Below, in pieces: positions 50,851 to 60,159 of a stretch of DNA of 64,000 nt; within the stretch, counting starts at the first letter, position 1; each line of letters starts with the position of its first letter. The DNA is from DAIOEK01 sp963708715. GTDB taxonomy: Bacteria > Chloroflexota > Anaerolineae > Anaerolineales > Anaerolineaceae. The stretch spans positions 124,001 to 188,000 of the forward strand of contig CAVPSU010000001.1 of assembly GCA_963708715.1 (NCBI GenBank). Direction: 5' to 3'. Made by a program: the position numbers and the translations under genes. Under the pieces are notes generated by a model. It searched no databases, was not told the DNA's origin, and worked only from the letters and a program-made list of their open reading frames with translations.

Positions 50851-53800
50851 ATGGAACCTGCTGATCTGATTCTGCAATTGAAAGAGACCATCGCCAGCCC
50901 GCTAGCGGCTGACGTGTTTAAGAGTATCTATATGGATCCTCTCCTTTTTGAATCCTTCGAAGACCCGCAAACGATCGATACGGTTGCGGCAGCTTGCGGA
51001 GATGATCCAACCATGTGGAATCCAGCGCGTATAGGATTTGCCTTAACGGAAACCGGGCTTAATTTGGAATCCCTGGTTCAAGTACCATTACAACCCATAG
51101 CGGCCGAATTCCGACAAAAGGCGTCCGCGCTGTATCAGAAGGTATTACGCAAGCAAACCATGGTTTCTTCGCTGGAAGATTCGGTTTTTCTTGCTCTCGC
51201 CCTCCGGGAAAGACGCAGATTAACTGAATCGTGGAACGGCTTAGTTAATGAGATCACCCGCAATTACGCAAAAGATGATTTTTCCGCGGAGAATTGGAAT
51301 ACCGCCCTCGCAATAACGTATTGGTTAAGCCCAGACAAATCAGACTACATGATAGAGATCGACTCTCTATCTGAAGTAATGGATGGAATCAGTTATTTCA
51401 TCTTGATATCGAGAATAATCTTATCTGCGCCATCCAATCTGACCGAAGAAAACATCACTCTTTTGACGGAAGCTGTCAGAAAAGTAGACGAATCCAGCCG
51501 TGTGAAAGCATTGGAATGGCTGTACGGATATGGTTTTGAGGAACTAACCCAGGAACTATCCTCAAGGCTATTGATGGATGAAACGATACCGGTAGTGGAA
51601 ACTAAACCTGGGAAGGTAGATCCTCTGGAGAAAGGGATTCTCTTCGAGCGAATGGATCACCTGGCGATTCAGGAAAAGATCAATACCTACCAGTATGATT
51701 CCATCACCCGTCCATCATTCATTGCAGAGCAAGAAGAGATATTACGCCAGGCGCAGGCTCGAATGCAAGCGCAGAAAGCCTCACTTGAGAGTGGAGAAGG
51801 GAAAATTCTCGCTTGGAAAAGAGTAGTCGAGCTGGTTCCCGAATCAGACCTGGCAAGGGCAGAACTTGCTGCTGCTTACCTCGAGAACCATGATATTCGA
51901 TCGGCAGGCAGTATTTCATTTGGTGATTCTGCCCACCCATTGGTTTTCGCAGTCAGGGCATGGATCGCATCAAGCCAGGGCAATCTACTCGAAGCTGAGT
52001 TATTCTTTGACCAGCTGATCCTCTCAATGAATTCACCAAAGTCAATGGATACTGGGATGATCCTCCGGGTAGTGGAAACCGCCGGTCAGATCGATCTGCC
52101 ACAAAAAATGGATGTATTGCTTGCTACGCTCCCCAAAGGTCTTCCCATTCAGGGACAAGTGATTAAATTCAGGTCAAGACTGGCATTCGATCGCGGTGAC
52201 CATGAGAAAGCCCGTTCTCTGGCAACCGCATCCCTCCTGCTCAATAATAAGGATATTGCTTCCCGAAGAATATTGGCGAAGAGTTACGAAAAACAAAGCC
52301 AATTCGAATCATCGTTGAATGAGTGGGAGAAAATTCTTACGATTGGTTCCAAACCAGACAGGGATGATCAACTCTCATATGCAAGCTGCGCAGTTCGGGC
52401 AGGAAAACCCGATCTAGCTATTTCAACATGCAAATCATTGATTGAAGCCAATCCTTCAGATGGATCAACCTATCTCATCATCGGCGACGCTCACCAACAA
52501 TTACAGCAATATGAACTTGCAGTAGAAAATTATGAGAAAGCTGTTTCCCTTTCTCCTGAACTGGAAGGAACCTGGAAACGATTGGCAGAATTCCACCTCG
52601 CTAACGGCAGTAAAGAAAAAGCGATAGAGATCCTGAATACTGCCATCAAAGCTGTTCCAAATGCTGCCAGCCTGAATTATCTACTTGGGTGCCAATACCT
52701 TGAAAATGGCTCGAACTCAGAGGCAATCCCACTATTCCAAAAAGCACATCATTTCGACCCCAGGAATATTGATTACATCCGAACGCTTGGAGAAGGATTG
52801 CAGAACACAGGTCAATGGATGGATGCCGAAGCGTTATATAGCCAGGCAGCCAAAATATATCCGTTCGATCAGACCATTTTATTCTCCCATGCAAAAAGTT
52901 TGCTCAAGTTGAATAAGAAATCCGATGCACTAATCCCAATGCAGCATCTCGTGGAGCTTCATCCAGCCGGATCAGAGATCTATGTGATCTTTGGACACCT
53001 TGTATTAGATGACTTGATCCCTGATTATGACCAGGTTCAACCCGATGACGTGGAAACAATCTCATTGCTGGATTACTCACGCGATATCCTCCAAGACGCG
53101 AGCGACCGTGAACCATTAAATGCGCATTTGCGCTTATTGCTGGCCGAGAATCTAGCCAAATTAGGTGAAAAAGAAGCAGCCCAACAGATTTTCGCCTCGC
53201 TAACTGAGCAAATATTCACCCTCCCGGTGGATTTGCGGTGGCGGGTTAGCTATGGTTTGGGTATGACCAGTGGACAGATGGGTGAATTCGAAGTTGCTCT
53301 GGCTGCACTCCAGGAAGCTGCAAACCAAAACCAGGAAAACTTCCTGATTCATCAACAACTGGCAGAAGCATACCTGAGAGCAAACCTCGATCAGTCCGCA
53401 CTTCAAGCTGCACAGCAGGCATTATCCATCGATCCAAAAGATCCAGATAACCTGATCTGGTATGCGGAGTTTTGTACCCGTTCACATGATTTACACGAAG
53501 CCTTGTCCACCTTGGATGCGATCATCAAGATGCAACCAGATAATGTCGATCTGCGAATTAAACTTGGCTCTATGCAAATTCAAGTGGGCGAAATCGAAAT
53601 TGCGAAATCTACATTCCGGACTCTGGTGAGTGAGATCAAAATTTCCTCCGAGCAATATCAACAGATTGCTACTCATCTGGCTTCGCAAAAAGAGTATCAG
53701 GAAGCCGCAGGATATCTTCGATTAGGTATACAGGAAGACCCTCAAACGTCCCTACCGCTTCTGATGGACCTGGTTCAATATGAACAAAAAATGGGAGATC

Positions 53801-56247
53801 TATCATCCGCATTAACTACTCTTGAGACCGCCATCGGTTTGGATCCGCAGAATCGATTGCTCCAGGTCGTCAAAGCGGATATGCTCGCTTTCAGTGGCAA
53901 TACGAATGAGGCAATTCTCACCCTGGAACAAGTAAATTCAAAGGATAGTCCTGAAGCGGAAGATCCTATTGCCTGGCAGACTCAGCGACTTGGTCTCCTT
54001 CTGAGACTGATTTATCTCTACCGTAGGTCTGGGGCAATTCAGCAAGCCATCCAAATGGCAGAATATTGTCTCGAGGTGTACCCAGGTGATAGCGAAGCCA
54101 CCTATCTGTTGGCAGATATTGCTTACCATCAATTAAATCTAACAAAAGCACGTGATTTGCTCGATGAATCACAAATTCTACTCGCGCCACAATCGCAAGT
54201 CTCAGATTTGGCAGTGATACTCAAATCAAAGATCGATCTTGAGGAGAGCAAAATTACAGATGCCAGCGCTACCTACCAATCACGAAATCTAAACTCACGC
54301 TGGTATATTTGGAAATCCGCACTGGAAATTCTGACCTCTGCAGAAGACCAGCTGGATCTAAAATCAGTAGCTTCGATCCAAAATGAGATCAATGGATTGT
54401 CGCTGGCTGAGGTTGATCAACTGGTACCTGCCAGGGATAAACATAAAAACAACTTACCAGATATGCCAATCTATGATCCTCTGGCATCAAGCCCACTTCT
54501 GGCATCAATTATCGCGGAAGCGGCTGCAATAACCGGATCTTATGAGACCTCTCATCTGATATTTGAACAGATGAGGGATCGTTTCCCATATGAAATTTAC
54601 CCGGTCTATGCAATAGCAAAACTATATACACAGCAAGCAGAAGAATTCCGACTGGCATCGATGCTCCATATCCATCGACATTTGCCGCCTGCTGATTCCT
54701 TGAGTCTTGGCTCATTCGAAGCATTTGAAGAAATGATCCTGGCGACGGAACGTGTCAGTGACTCCACCCTTGTTACAGCATGGCACAAACGTGGTACAGC
54801 AGCGTTTTACCCAACAATCGATAATATTGTTGCAGTATCATCCACCCCTGAGTTTTCACCCATGGAGAAATTCCAGATCGGCAAGTTGGCACTCGAAAAC
54901 AAGATCTCAGAACTAATGCAGTTCCTTGATCAAACACAAGTTTCCCTCAAGGAGAGAACAGAAGCTGCCATTCTTGTGTTGGAAAAAGCTCCCCAGGATG
55001 CCTTGCAAATTCTAGAGTTTGTTGTTGATCAACTGGCGATCCATCCATCGTATCTGGCAGCATATTCCCTGTCTGCTCAAAAAACAGGAAATGTGCAACC
55101 TGCTCTTGATGCGATGGAAAACGCGCTCGCTCAATGGAATGATGAGCCAGAATGGCATTTAATTGCCGCTCAAATGTGTGCTCAGACAAAAAATGCCAGT
55201 GGCGCCCTGTATCATTGGAAATTTGCCGCAGATCTTGAACCTGAAAATTATGTCTTTGTCCTTGAAATGGGTAAGGGATCACTGATTTTCGAAGATACGA
55301 TGCAGGCAATTCAATATCTCCGCAAAGCCGCTCATCTCGACCCGGTGAACTATCAACCCTGGTTGTATATGGCGCAAGCATATCGTGCCCATGGAGATAT
55401 CAACCAGGCAATCGCATCGATCGAGAGATCCGTCACCTTATCTCCTAATCAATCGGAGCCTTTGGTCTACAGTGCTCAACTTTCGCTGGAAGCCGGACAG
55501 GCAGATGAGGCTCTAAAAAAGATTGATTCTGCGCTTCGCCTAAATCCAAAAGACACCAATGGATTAATCCTGAAATCCAAGGCTTTGCAGGCTATTGGAC
55601 ACACCGCAGAAGCGTTAGAATTGATCTCTCATTCATTGAGTAAAGTTGCCAATTCCCTTCCACTTCTTATCGCCAGGGCTGAGATCATTCAGGTAAAAGA
55701 AGGTCAAAAGGCATATCTCAAATCACTTCAGGAAATTGCGCAAGACTATCCGAAAGATCCCACGGTACTGCAGATGTATGCCCAGGCATTAGCTGAAAAT
55801 GGTCAGCCGGCAGAGGCACTACATATTACTCAACTCGCTTTGAAAGCAGATCCTGACCAACTTGAGATGCATTTGTTAGCGGGTAGATTACTCAGGAGCA
55901 CAGGTCAATTAGATCAGGCAATCGATCATTTCTCAGCCTGTGTCAATCTTGATCCTGCTCATGTGGATTCTTACCTGGAGATGGCAAAGACATACCAGGA
56001 GCGGCGGGATTTTGCAAAAGCGAGTACGCTGTTCGAGAAAGTGATTGAGATCGTTCCTAAAGACTATCGCGGTTATTACCAGCTTGGCCTCTTACTTCGC
56101 GATGCGAAGGATTATCGGGGAGCTGAAACCATGCTGCGAAAAGCATCTGACCTCACGAAAGATGATGTCAATATCCTGCGGCAATTAGGCGCAATTATTG
56201 CACTAAACCTAGTACATAATCCTCAGGAGGCATCGGTTCACTCATGA
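50851..56247 (+). CDS. giant TPR-repeat protein
   Basis: 1798 residues, no signal peptide or membrane helix, so cytoplasmic. The first 250 residues form a helical region without clear repeats. From about residue 480 to the end it is mostly tetratricopeptide-type repeats, clear at about 540-715 (YELAVENYEKAVSLSPE), 790-925 (QSALQAAQQALSIDPKD) and 1400-1785 (DQAIDHFSACVNLDPAH), with a divergent middle. A superhelical scaffold for binding partners is implied. The stop overlaps the protease start by four bases, which argues for co-production. Only a weak AAGGTG ribosome-binding site precedes the ATG, so expression may be lower than for the first gene. Confidence 0.9.
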   Translation: MEPADLILQLKETIASPLAADVFKSIYMDPLLFESFEDPQTIDTVAAACGDDPTMWNPARIGFALTETGLNLESLVQVPLQPIAAEFRQKASALYQKVLRKQTMVSSLEDSVFLALALRERRRLTESWNGLVNEITRNYAKDDFSAENWNTALAITYWLSPDKSDYMIEIDSLSEVMDGISYFILISRIILSAPSNLTEENITLLTEAVRKVDESSRVKALEWLYGYGFEELTQELSSRLLMDETIPVVETKPGKVDPLEKGILFERMDHLAIQEKINTYQYDSITRPSFIAEQEEILRQAQARMQAQKASLESGEGKILAWKRVVELVPESDLARAELAAAYLENHDIRSAGSISFGDSAHPLVFAVRAWIASSQGNLLEAELFFDQLILSMNSPKSMDTGMILRVVETAGQIDLPQKMDVLLATLPKGLPIQGQVIKFRSRLAFDRGDHEKARSLATASLLLNNKDIASRRILAKSYEKQSQFESSLNEWEKILTIGSKPDRDDQLSYASCAVRAGKPDLAISTCKSLIEANPSDGSTYLIIGDAHQQLQQYELAVENYEKAVSLSPELEGTWKRLAEFHLANGSKEKAIEILNTAIKAVPNAASLNYLLGCQYLENGSNSEAIPLFQKAHHFDPRNIDYIRTLGEGLQNTGQWMDAEALYSQAAKIYPFDQTILFSHAKSLLKLNKKSDALIPMQHLVELHPAGSEIYVIFGHLVLDDLIPDYDQVQPDDVETISLLDYSRDILQDASDREPLNAHLRLLLAENLAKLGEKEAAQQIFASLTEQIFTLPVDLRWRVSYGLGMTSGQMGEFEVALAALQEAANQNQENFLIHQQLAEAYLRANLDQSALQAAQQALSIDPKDPDNLIWYAEFCTRSHDLHEALSTLDAIIKMQPDNVDLRIKLGSMQIQVGEIEIAKSTFRTLVSEIKISSEQYQQIATHLASQKEYQEAAGYLRLGIQEDPQTSLPLLMDLVQYEQKMGDLSSALTTLETAIGLDPQNRLLQVVKADMLAFSGNTNEAILTLEQVNSKDSPEAEDPIAWQTQRLGLLLRLIYLYRRSGAIQQAIQMAEYCLEVYPGDSEATYLLADIAYHQLNLTKARDLLDESQILLAPQSQVSDLAVILKSKIDLEESKITDASATYQSRNLNSRWYIWKSALEILTSAEDQLDLKSVASIQNEINGLSLAEVDQLVPARDKHKNNLPDMPIYDPLASSPLLASIIAEAAAITGSYETSHLIFEQMRDRFPYEIYPVYAIAKLYTQQAEEFRLASMLHIHRHLPPADSLSLGSFEAFEEMILATERVSDSTLVTAWHKRGTAAFYPTIDNIVAVSSTPEFSPMEKFQIGKLALENKISELMQFLDQTQVSLKERTEAAILVLEKAPQDALQILEFVVDQLAIHPSYLAAYSLSAQKTGNVQPALDAMENALAQWNDEPEWHLIAAQMCAQTKNASGALYHWKFAADLEPENYVFVLEMGKGSLIFEDTMQAIQYLRKAAHLDPVNYQPWLYMAQAYRAHGDINQAIASIERSVTLSPNQSEPLVYSAQLSLEAGQADEALKKIDSALRLNPKDTNGLILKSKALQAIGHTAEALELISHSLSKVANSLPLLIARAEIIQVKEGQKAYLKSLQEIAQDYPKDPTVLQMYAQALAENGQPAEALHITQLALKADPDQLEMHLLAGRLLRSTGQLDQAIDHFSACVNLDPAHVDSYLEMAKTYQERRDFAKASTLFEKVIEIVPKDYRGYYQLGLLLRDAKDYRGAETMLRKASDLTKDDVNILRQLGAIIALNLVHNPQEASVHS

Positions 56248-58922
56248 GCGGCTTACCCAATAATCCAATCCTAAATCACGGCAATATCAGCCGGGACGAT
56301 CTGCTGACTATTCTCAGTGTCGGATTTCGTAAGAAAGAATACCGGTTTGTCCGCCAGTTGGTCCTCAACTGGCTGGCAGCTTATCCTGGTGATATCCAAT
56401 TTAATTACTTCTATGCGCGAACTCTCGCAGAAGAAGGAAAAGCTCTCCAGGCGCTTCCCATTCTGGATATGGTCTGTAGTTCAGATCCAGAATTTATTGT
56501 TGCGCACGAATTGCGCCTTTCTGTCCTTGCGCAGCTTAGTAAAAACACAAATCAAGAAGCCGGCTATCTGTATGCTCTGAACGGGCGTCACGTTGCCGGG
56601 ACTACCATCCCCGCCTGGAGCAAGTCTTATCGCCAAAGCCAGGAAGCCTTTGAAACAGATAAATTGGAAGATGCCGAATTATTGATCCAACAAGCTCTCA
56701 TAGCTGATTCCTCGGTTGATCTGTCCGCGTCTTTTCACCTGCAGATCGTATCTGCAGTACACGATAGCCAGACCTTATTAAACCTGGCCAGTCTATATCA
56801 TTCCCGATGGCCGGATTGCATTCCTGTGACCCTTTTCCTCGCTGCTGCAAAGCTCAGCACAGGGGAGGATACCGAGGCAGTTGCCTTATTGCATCAATGT
56901 GCTTCCCGTGATTCCTCTGGTCAGGTAATCCGTCGGATCTGGGGAGAAAATCATCCTTATCGCCTTCTCTGGCCTGAACAGATGCAAATACGGTTCGAAG
57001 CCAGTGTTCCAACTACCGTATCAGCAGCATTGGGCTGGAATCAGCTACCCTTTAGTTCCGCGCCCAATACACCACCCCAACCTGAAACTACACCACCGGT
57101 TGAGGTGGTTCCCGATGAGATCGTCACCGTGACCCCGGTAGTCGAGCCTGAGGTAATACCAGAACCTATCCCAGACAATGTTCCCGAGCTAGAAGCCAAT
57201 CCAACCCCGGTCATCGAAGATACTCCATTAACAAGGCGGGATGAAGGTAAGCTGGGACCGGAAAGCCTGCAGGATGTGCGGGAAGAACTGGATCGGATTG
57301 CCACCAGACTGCGCATCAGTGGTGTTACCCGAAGCGATGGCAGATTCCCCACTTATGTAGTACTTTCCACTCGCAAGGGTTTGGAAAATCAATATGGTTC
57401 CCAATCCAGTTTTATCCTGGACGAGTTGATGAAACAGGTCGTGGAAGGAATTCGCAAGAAAAAAGGATGGAATTCAATTCTGTTATATGTGGATGATGCA
57501 GCGAGTACATCTTCTTTTGGGATAAAACCTGCTCCCTTTAACGATCCATGGAAAATCAAATTGGCCATCGCGGATCTGGACAAGGCATTAGCGAAACGCG
57601 GCGAAATGATAGGTGCGTTGTTTATCGTCGGTGGTCCTGAAGTAGTTCCTTTCCACTATCTTCCAAATCCAACGGATGATGCGGACACTCAGATCGCGTC
57701 AGATAATCCATATGCCACAGTTGACGACAATTATTTTGTTCCAGAATGGCCGGTTGGCCGTCTTCCTGGCGGAACCAATCGTGATGCCGGAATACTGCTG
57801 CAATATCTCCGCAAGATGATCACCTATCACGCGGAACAGTCAGCAGAAGAGCCCTGGTGGCAGAGAATTAGTATCTTCTCTCCTATTTGGAGCGGCATGC
57901 GACGAGTCTTATCGCATGGAATCGCCAAACTCCGCCCATCCTTTGGATATTCAGCGGCAGTCTGGAGACAGGCATCTTTGGATGTATATCGCCAAATTGG
58001 TGATGGTCAATCCTTGTTGGCATCCCCCCCCACCCGCTCCGGTGAATTGATCGGTAATGGTTTCTATCCATCCAAACTTCAATACTATAACCTTCACGGA
58101 GTGGCGGATGCGGCTGAATGGTATGGTCAGCCAGAGTTTAACGATCTGAAAGATTCCCCTGAATATCCATTGGCGGTCAGTAGCCAGGACATACCCAACG
58201 ACGGAAATGCGCCTACTGTGATTTTTACTGAAGCCTGCTACGGTGCCTTTATCGATGGAAAGAACGAAGACCAGGCATTGTCCCTTAAGTTTATATCGAC
58301 CGGAACGAAGGCGCTTGTCGGTTCAACTTGTGTTTCGTATGGCTCAGTATCAGCTCCACTTATTGGTGCTGATCAGTTAGCTAGCAATTTCTGGAAATTA
58401 GTCAAGATCGGCACACCAGTTGGTGAAGCTGTCCGTAATTCCAAAGTGATGATGGCTCAGGAAATGACCAAGCGACAAGGTTTCCTGGATGGTGAAGATC
58501 AAAAAACCCTCATTTCTTTTGTCCTTTATGGGGATCCCCTGGTTGCCATCCTTCACAATAAGAAATCTAGTAAAGCCATTCGACGGGAACGCATCAAAGA
58601 ACCGGTGCTTACCGTCTGCGAGAGTGAAGAGGAATCTCTCGATCCGTCAGAAATAAATAGTGACATGATGTCTCATGTAAAACTGATCGTGGAACAATAC
58701 TTACCAGGATTGAAAGATGCGAATTTCTCGATGAGTAAACAATATGCCAGCCAATCGCAGGCGACAGAATTGTTCTCCAAATCCACTCAATCCTTACCAG
58801 AGAAACGCACTGTGGTAACCGTGAGTAAAGAATATAAAGTGGCTAGAAAGCAACATTTTCACTATGCCCGTCTTACTCTGGACCAAAAGGGCAAGGTGAT
58901 CAAGCTGGCAGTATCACGGTAA
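56244..58922 (+). CDS. TPR-like plus caspase/gingipain-like (clan CD) protease domain protein
   Basis: 892 residues, no signal peptide. Residues 1-265 are helical repeats of TPR type; 270-330 a Pro/Glu/Val-rich linker; about 345-780 a clan CD cysteine peptidase-like domain. This has VGGPEVVPFHYLPNP, a DDNYFVPEWPVGRLPG strand as in family C25 (gingipains), the catalytic His618 in NLHGVAD, the catalytic Cys665 in FTEACYGAF, and a CHAT/C25-like tail with GTKALVGSTC and SFVLYGDPLVAIL. A small basic C-terminal domain follows. Gingipains are secreted; this one looks cytoplasmic, and the TPR plus CHAT/C25 pairing recalls regulated immune proteases. Protease activity is inferred from the dyad, not shown. 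Confidence 0.87.
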   Translation: MSGLPNNPILNHGNISRDDLLTILSVGFRKKEYRFVRQLVLNWLAAYPGDIQFNYFYARTLAEEGKALQALPILDMVCSSDPEFIVAHELRLSVLAQLSKNTNQEAGYLYALNGRHVAGTTIPAWSKSYRQSQEAFETDKLEDAELLIQQALIADSSVDLSASFHLQIVSAVHDSQTLLNLASLYHSRWPDCIPVTLFLAAAKLSTGEDTEAVALLHQCASRDSSGQVIRRIWGENHPYRLLWPEQMQIRFEASVPTTVSAALGWNQLPFSSAPNTPPQPETTPPVEVVPDEIVTVTPVVEPEVIPEPIPDNVPELEANPTPVIEDTPLTRRDEGKLGPESLQDVREELDRIATRLRISGVTRSDGRFPTYVVLSTRKGLENQYGSQSSFILDELMKQVVEGIRKKKGWNSILLYVDDAASTSSFGIKPAPFNDPWKIKLAIADLDKALAKRGEMIGALFIVGGPEVVPFHYLPNPTDDADTQIASDNPYATVDDNYFVPEWPVGRLPGGTNRDAGILLQYLRKMITYHAEQSAEEPWWQRISIFSPIWSGMRRVLSHGIAKLRPSFGYSAAVWRQASLDVYRQIGDGQSLLASPPTRSGELIGNGFYPSKLQYYNLHGVADAAEWYGQPEFNDLKDSPEYPLAVSSQDIPNDGNAPTVIFTEACYGAFIDGKNEDQALSLKFISTGTKALVGSTCVSYGSVSAPLIGADQLASNFWKLVKIGTPVGEAVRNSKVMMAQEMTKRQGFLDGEDQKTLISFVLYGDPLVAILHNKKSSKAIRRERIKEPVLTVCESEEESLDPSEINSDMMSHVKLIVEQYLPGLKDANFSMSKQYASQSQATELFSKSTQSLPEKRTVVTVSKEYKVARKQHFHYARLTLDQKGKVIKLAVSR

Positions 58923-58939
58923 CTGATTTTATAGGATTG

Positions 58940-58948
58940 TGATATAAT
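58940..58948 (+). promoter_or_regulatory. extended -10 promoter for rpsF-ssb-rpsR
   Basis: TGATATAAT: TGn extension plus perfect TATAAT (58943-58948), about 100 bases before the rpsF ATG. No -35 box is needed for this class. Confidence 0.6.
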
Positions 58949-58963
58949 CTTCGCGTATTGAAA

Positions 58964-59040
58964 GGCACACCAGTGGTGTGTCTTACTTTCCGCACGCGGT
59001 TCATCTACGATGAAAACGCGGGCAAATCCGAGGAAAGGAG
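58964..59040 (+). ncRNA. structured 5' leader of rpsF, possible S6:S18 autoregulatory element
   Basis: The leader holds an eight-pair hairpin (58964-58982, arms GGCACACC and GGTGTGTC), then a second structure with a six-pair stem TTCATC-TAC-GATGAA inside an outer CGCG/CGCG pairing, with CCGC and CCGAGG segments beside it. Leaders of rpsF in many phyla bind the S6:S18 complex through a CCG-containing internal loop; the position and operon fit this. The match to the consensus fold has not been computed. Confidence 0.4.
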
Positions 59041-59046
59041 GAATCC

Positions 59047-59334
59047 ATGCGTAATTACGAACTTGTTTGTATTATTCATCCTGATCTGGACGAAACAGCT
59101 CTTAACGGTGTACTTGAAAAAGTTAAAGGCTGGATCACCGAGGGTAATGGAACGATCACCAAAGTCGATGTTTGGGGTCGCCGTCGTATGGCGTATACTA
59201 TTCGCAAACAACGCGAAGGTCAATACGTATTATTTGAATATCAAATCGAACCATCATTCAGTGCAACATTAGATCGCAATATTCGTTTCTTAGAACCTGT
59301 CTTACGATACATCATGATTAGTTTAGACGAGTAA
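59047..59334 (+). CDS. rpsF: 30S ribosomal protein S6
   Basis: 95 residues. RNYELVCIIHPDLDE at the start and DVWGRRRMAYTIRKQREGQYV in the middle are S6 signatures. AAAGGAGG lies six to eight bases upstream of the ATG. First gene of the rpsF-ssb-rpsR operon, an order conserved across bacteria. Confidence 0.97.
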   Translation: MRNYELVCIIHPDLDETALNGVLEKVKGWITEGNGTITKVDVWGRRRMAYTIRKQREGQYVLFEYQIEPSFSATLDRNIRFLEPVLRYIMISLDE

Positions 59335-59376
59335 TTGTCGAATAGACCGCCTTATATCAGCAGAGAGGATGTTGAC

Positions 59377-59781
59377 ATGACACGCAGCTTGAATAAAGTG
59401 ATGATCATTGGTCATCTGGGGAGAGATCCTGAGATGCGTTATACTCCTTCCGGCAAACCGGTTACAACATTTACAGTGGCGACCGGTCGTTTATGGAAAT
59501 CCTCCGATGGCGAACAGCACAGTGAGACAGAGTGGTTCAATGTGGTTGCCTGGGGAAATCTTGCCGAACGCTGTAAAAATTATCTTTCCAAAGGTCAGCA
59601 AGTGTACGTTGAAGGTCGTCTTCAAACAAGACGATGGGATGATAACGAAGGCGTGAAACATGTAAGTATTGAAATTGTAGCAAATGAAATGTTGATGCTG
59701 GGTGACCGTAGGGATAATCCTGTCCCACAAAATGGTGACAATCCTTTATCTGAAGAATCAGAAGAGGAATTCCCTTTCTAA
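59377..59781 (+). CDS. ssb: single-stranded DNA-binding protein
   Basis: 134 residues from the ATG at 59377 (AGAGAGG upstream; a longer frame starting TTG at 59335 adds 14 unlikely residues). The OB fold shows LNKVMIIGHLGRDPEMRYTP, TEWFNVVAWGNLAERC and GQQVYVEGRLQTRRWDD. The short tail ends EEEFPF, the acidic tip that binds partner proteins. It coats single-stranded DNA in replication and repair. Confidence 0.97.
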   Translation: MTRSLNKVMIIGHLGRDPEMRYTPSGKPVTTFTVATGRLWKSSDGEQHSETEWFNVVAWGNLAERCKNYLSKGQQVYVEGRLQTRRWDDNEGVKHVSIEIVANEMLMLGDRRDNPVPQNGDNPLSEESEEEFPF

Positions 59782-59817
59782 CTGACCCGGCTTTTGAAAA
59801 ATCAAGGAGTGAAAGAA

Positions 59818-60090
59818 ATGTCAGATGTAAACGAAAATGATGCTCCTGTTTCCGGTCCCAGGCACTATGTTGCCAGACCGAAATTCTGCCAGTTTTGTGT
59901 GGATAAAAACCTGAAAATCAATTACAAAAACATCGATATCATTCGTCGCTTTGTAACTGAAGAAGGTAAAATCCGCCCACGCCGGCAAACAGGAACCTGC
60001 GCCAAGCACCAACGTGAATTGGCTGGTGAAGTAAAACGGGCTCGACAGATCGCATTGCTGCCCTTTACCGACAATAAAAACGATCGATAA
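59818..60090 (+). CDS. rpsR: 30S ribosomal protein S18, zinc-binding form
   Basis: 90 residues from the ATG at 59818, with AAGGAGTG upstream. KFCQFCVDKNLKINYKNIDI, RRFVTEEGKIRPRRQTGTC and KHQRELAGEVKRARQIALLP are S18 motifs; the CQFC pair together with the later Cys and His make a zinc site (C+ type), consistent with the zinc-ribbon form of L32 in this genome. A terminator follows. Confidence 0.97.
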   Translation: MSDVNENDAPVSGPRHYVARPKFCQFCVDKNLKINYKNIDIIRRFVTEEGKIRPRRQTGTCAKHQRELAGEVKRARQIALLPFTDNKNDR

Positions 60091-60100
60091 TCCAATATAT

Positions 60101-60142
60101 GGGAGTGGGGTGTAAGTAATCGCACTTACACCCCATTCTCTT
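60101..60142 (+). terminator. long-stem terminator after rpsR
   Basis: Core stem of 12 perfect pairs (TGGGGTGTAAGT with ACTTACACCCCA, loop AATCGC), extended by GGGAG/TTCTC pairs and followed by TTTG. The T run is short, so some read-through into the foldase gene 18 bases later is likely. Confidence 0.7.
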
Positions 60143-60159
60143 TGTATCAGGTGACAGAT

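Noticed and set aside
54947..55381. 144-codon open frame on the minus strand
   Set aside because: It is antisense to the giant TPR protein and has no recognisable domain.
58958..59272. 104-codon open frame over the rpsF leader
   Set aside because: It overlaps rpsF in another frame; the leader is better explained as structured RNA.
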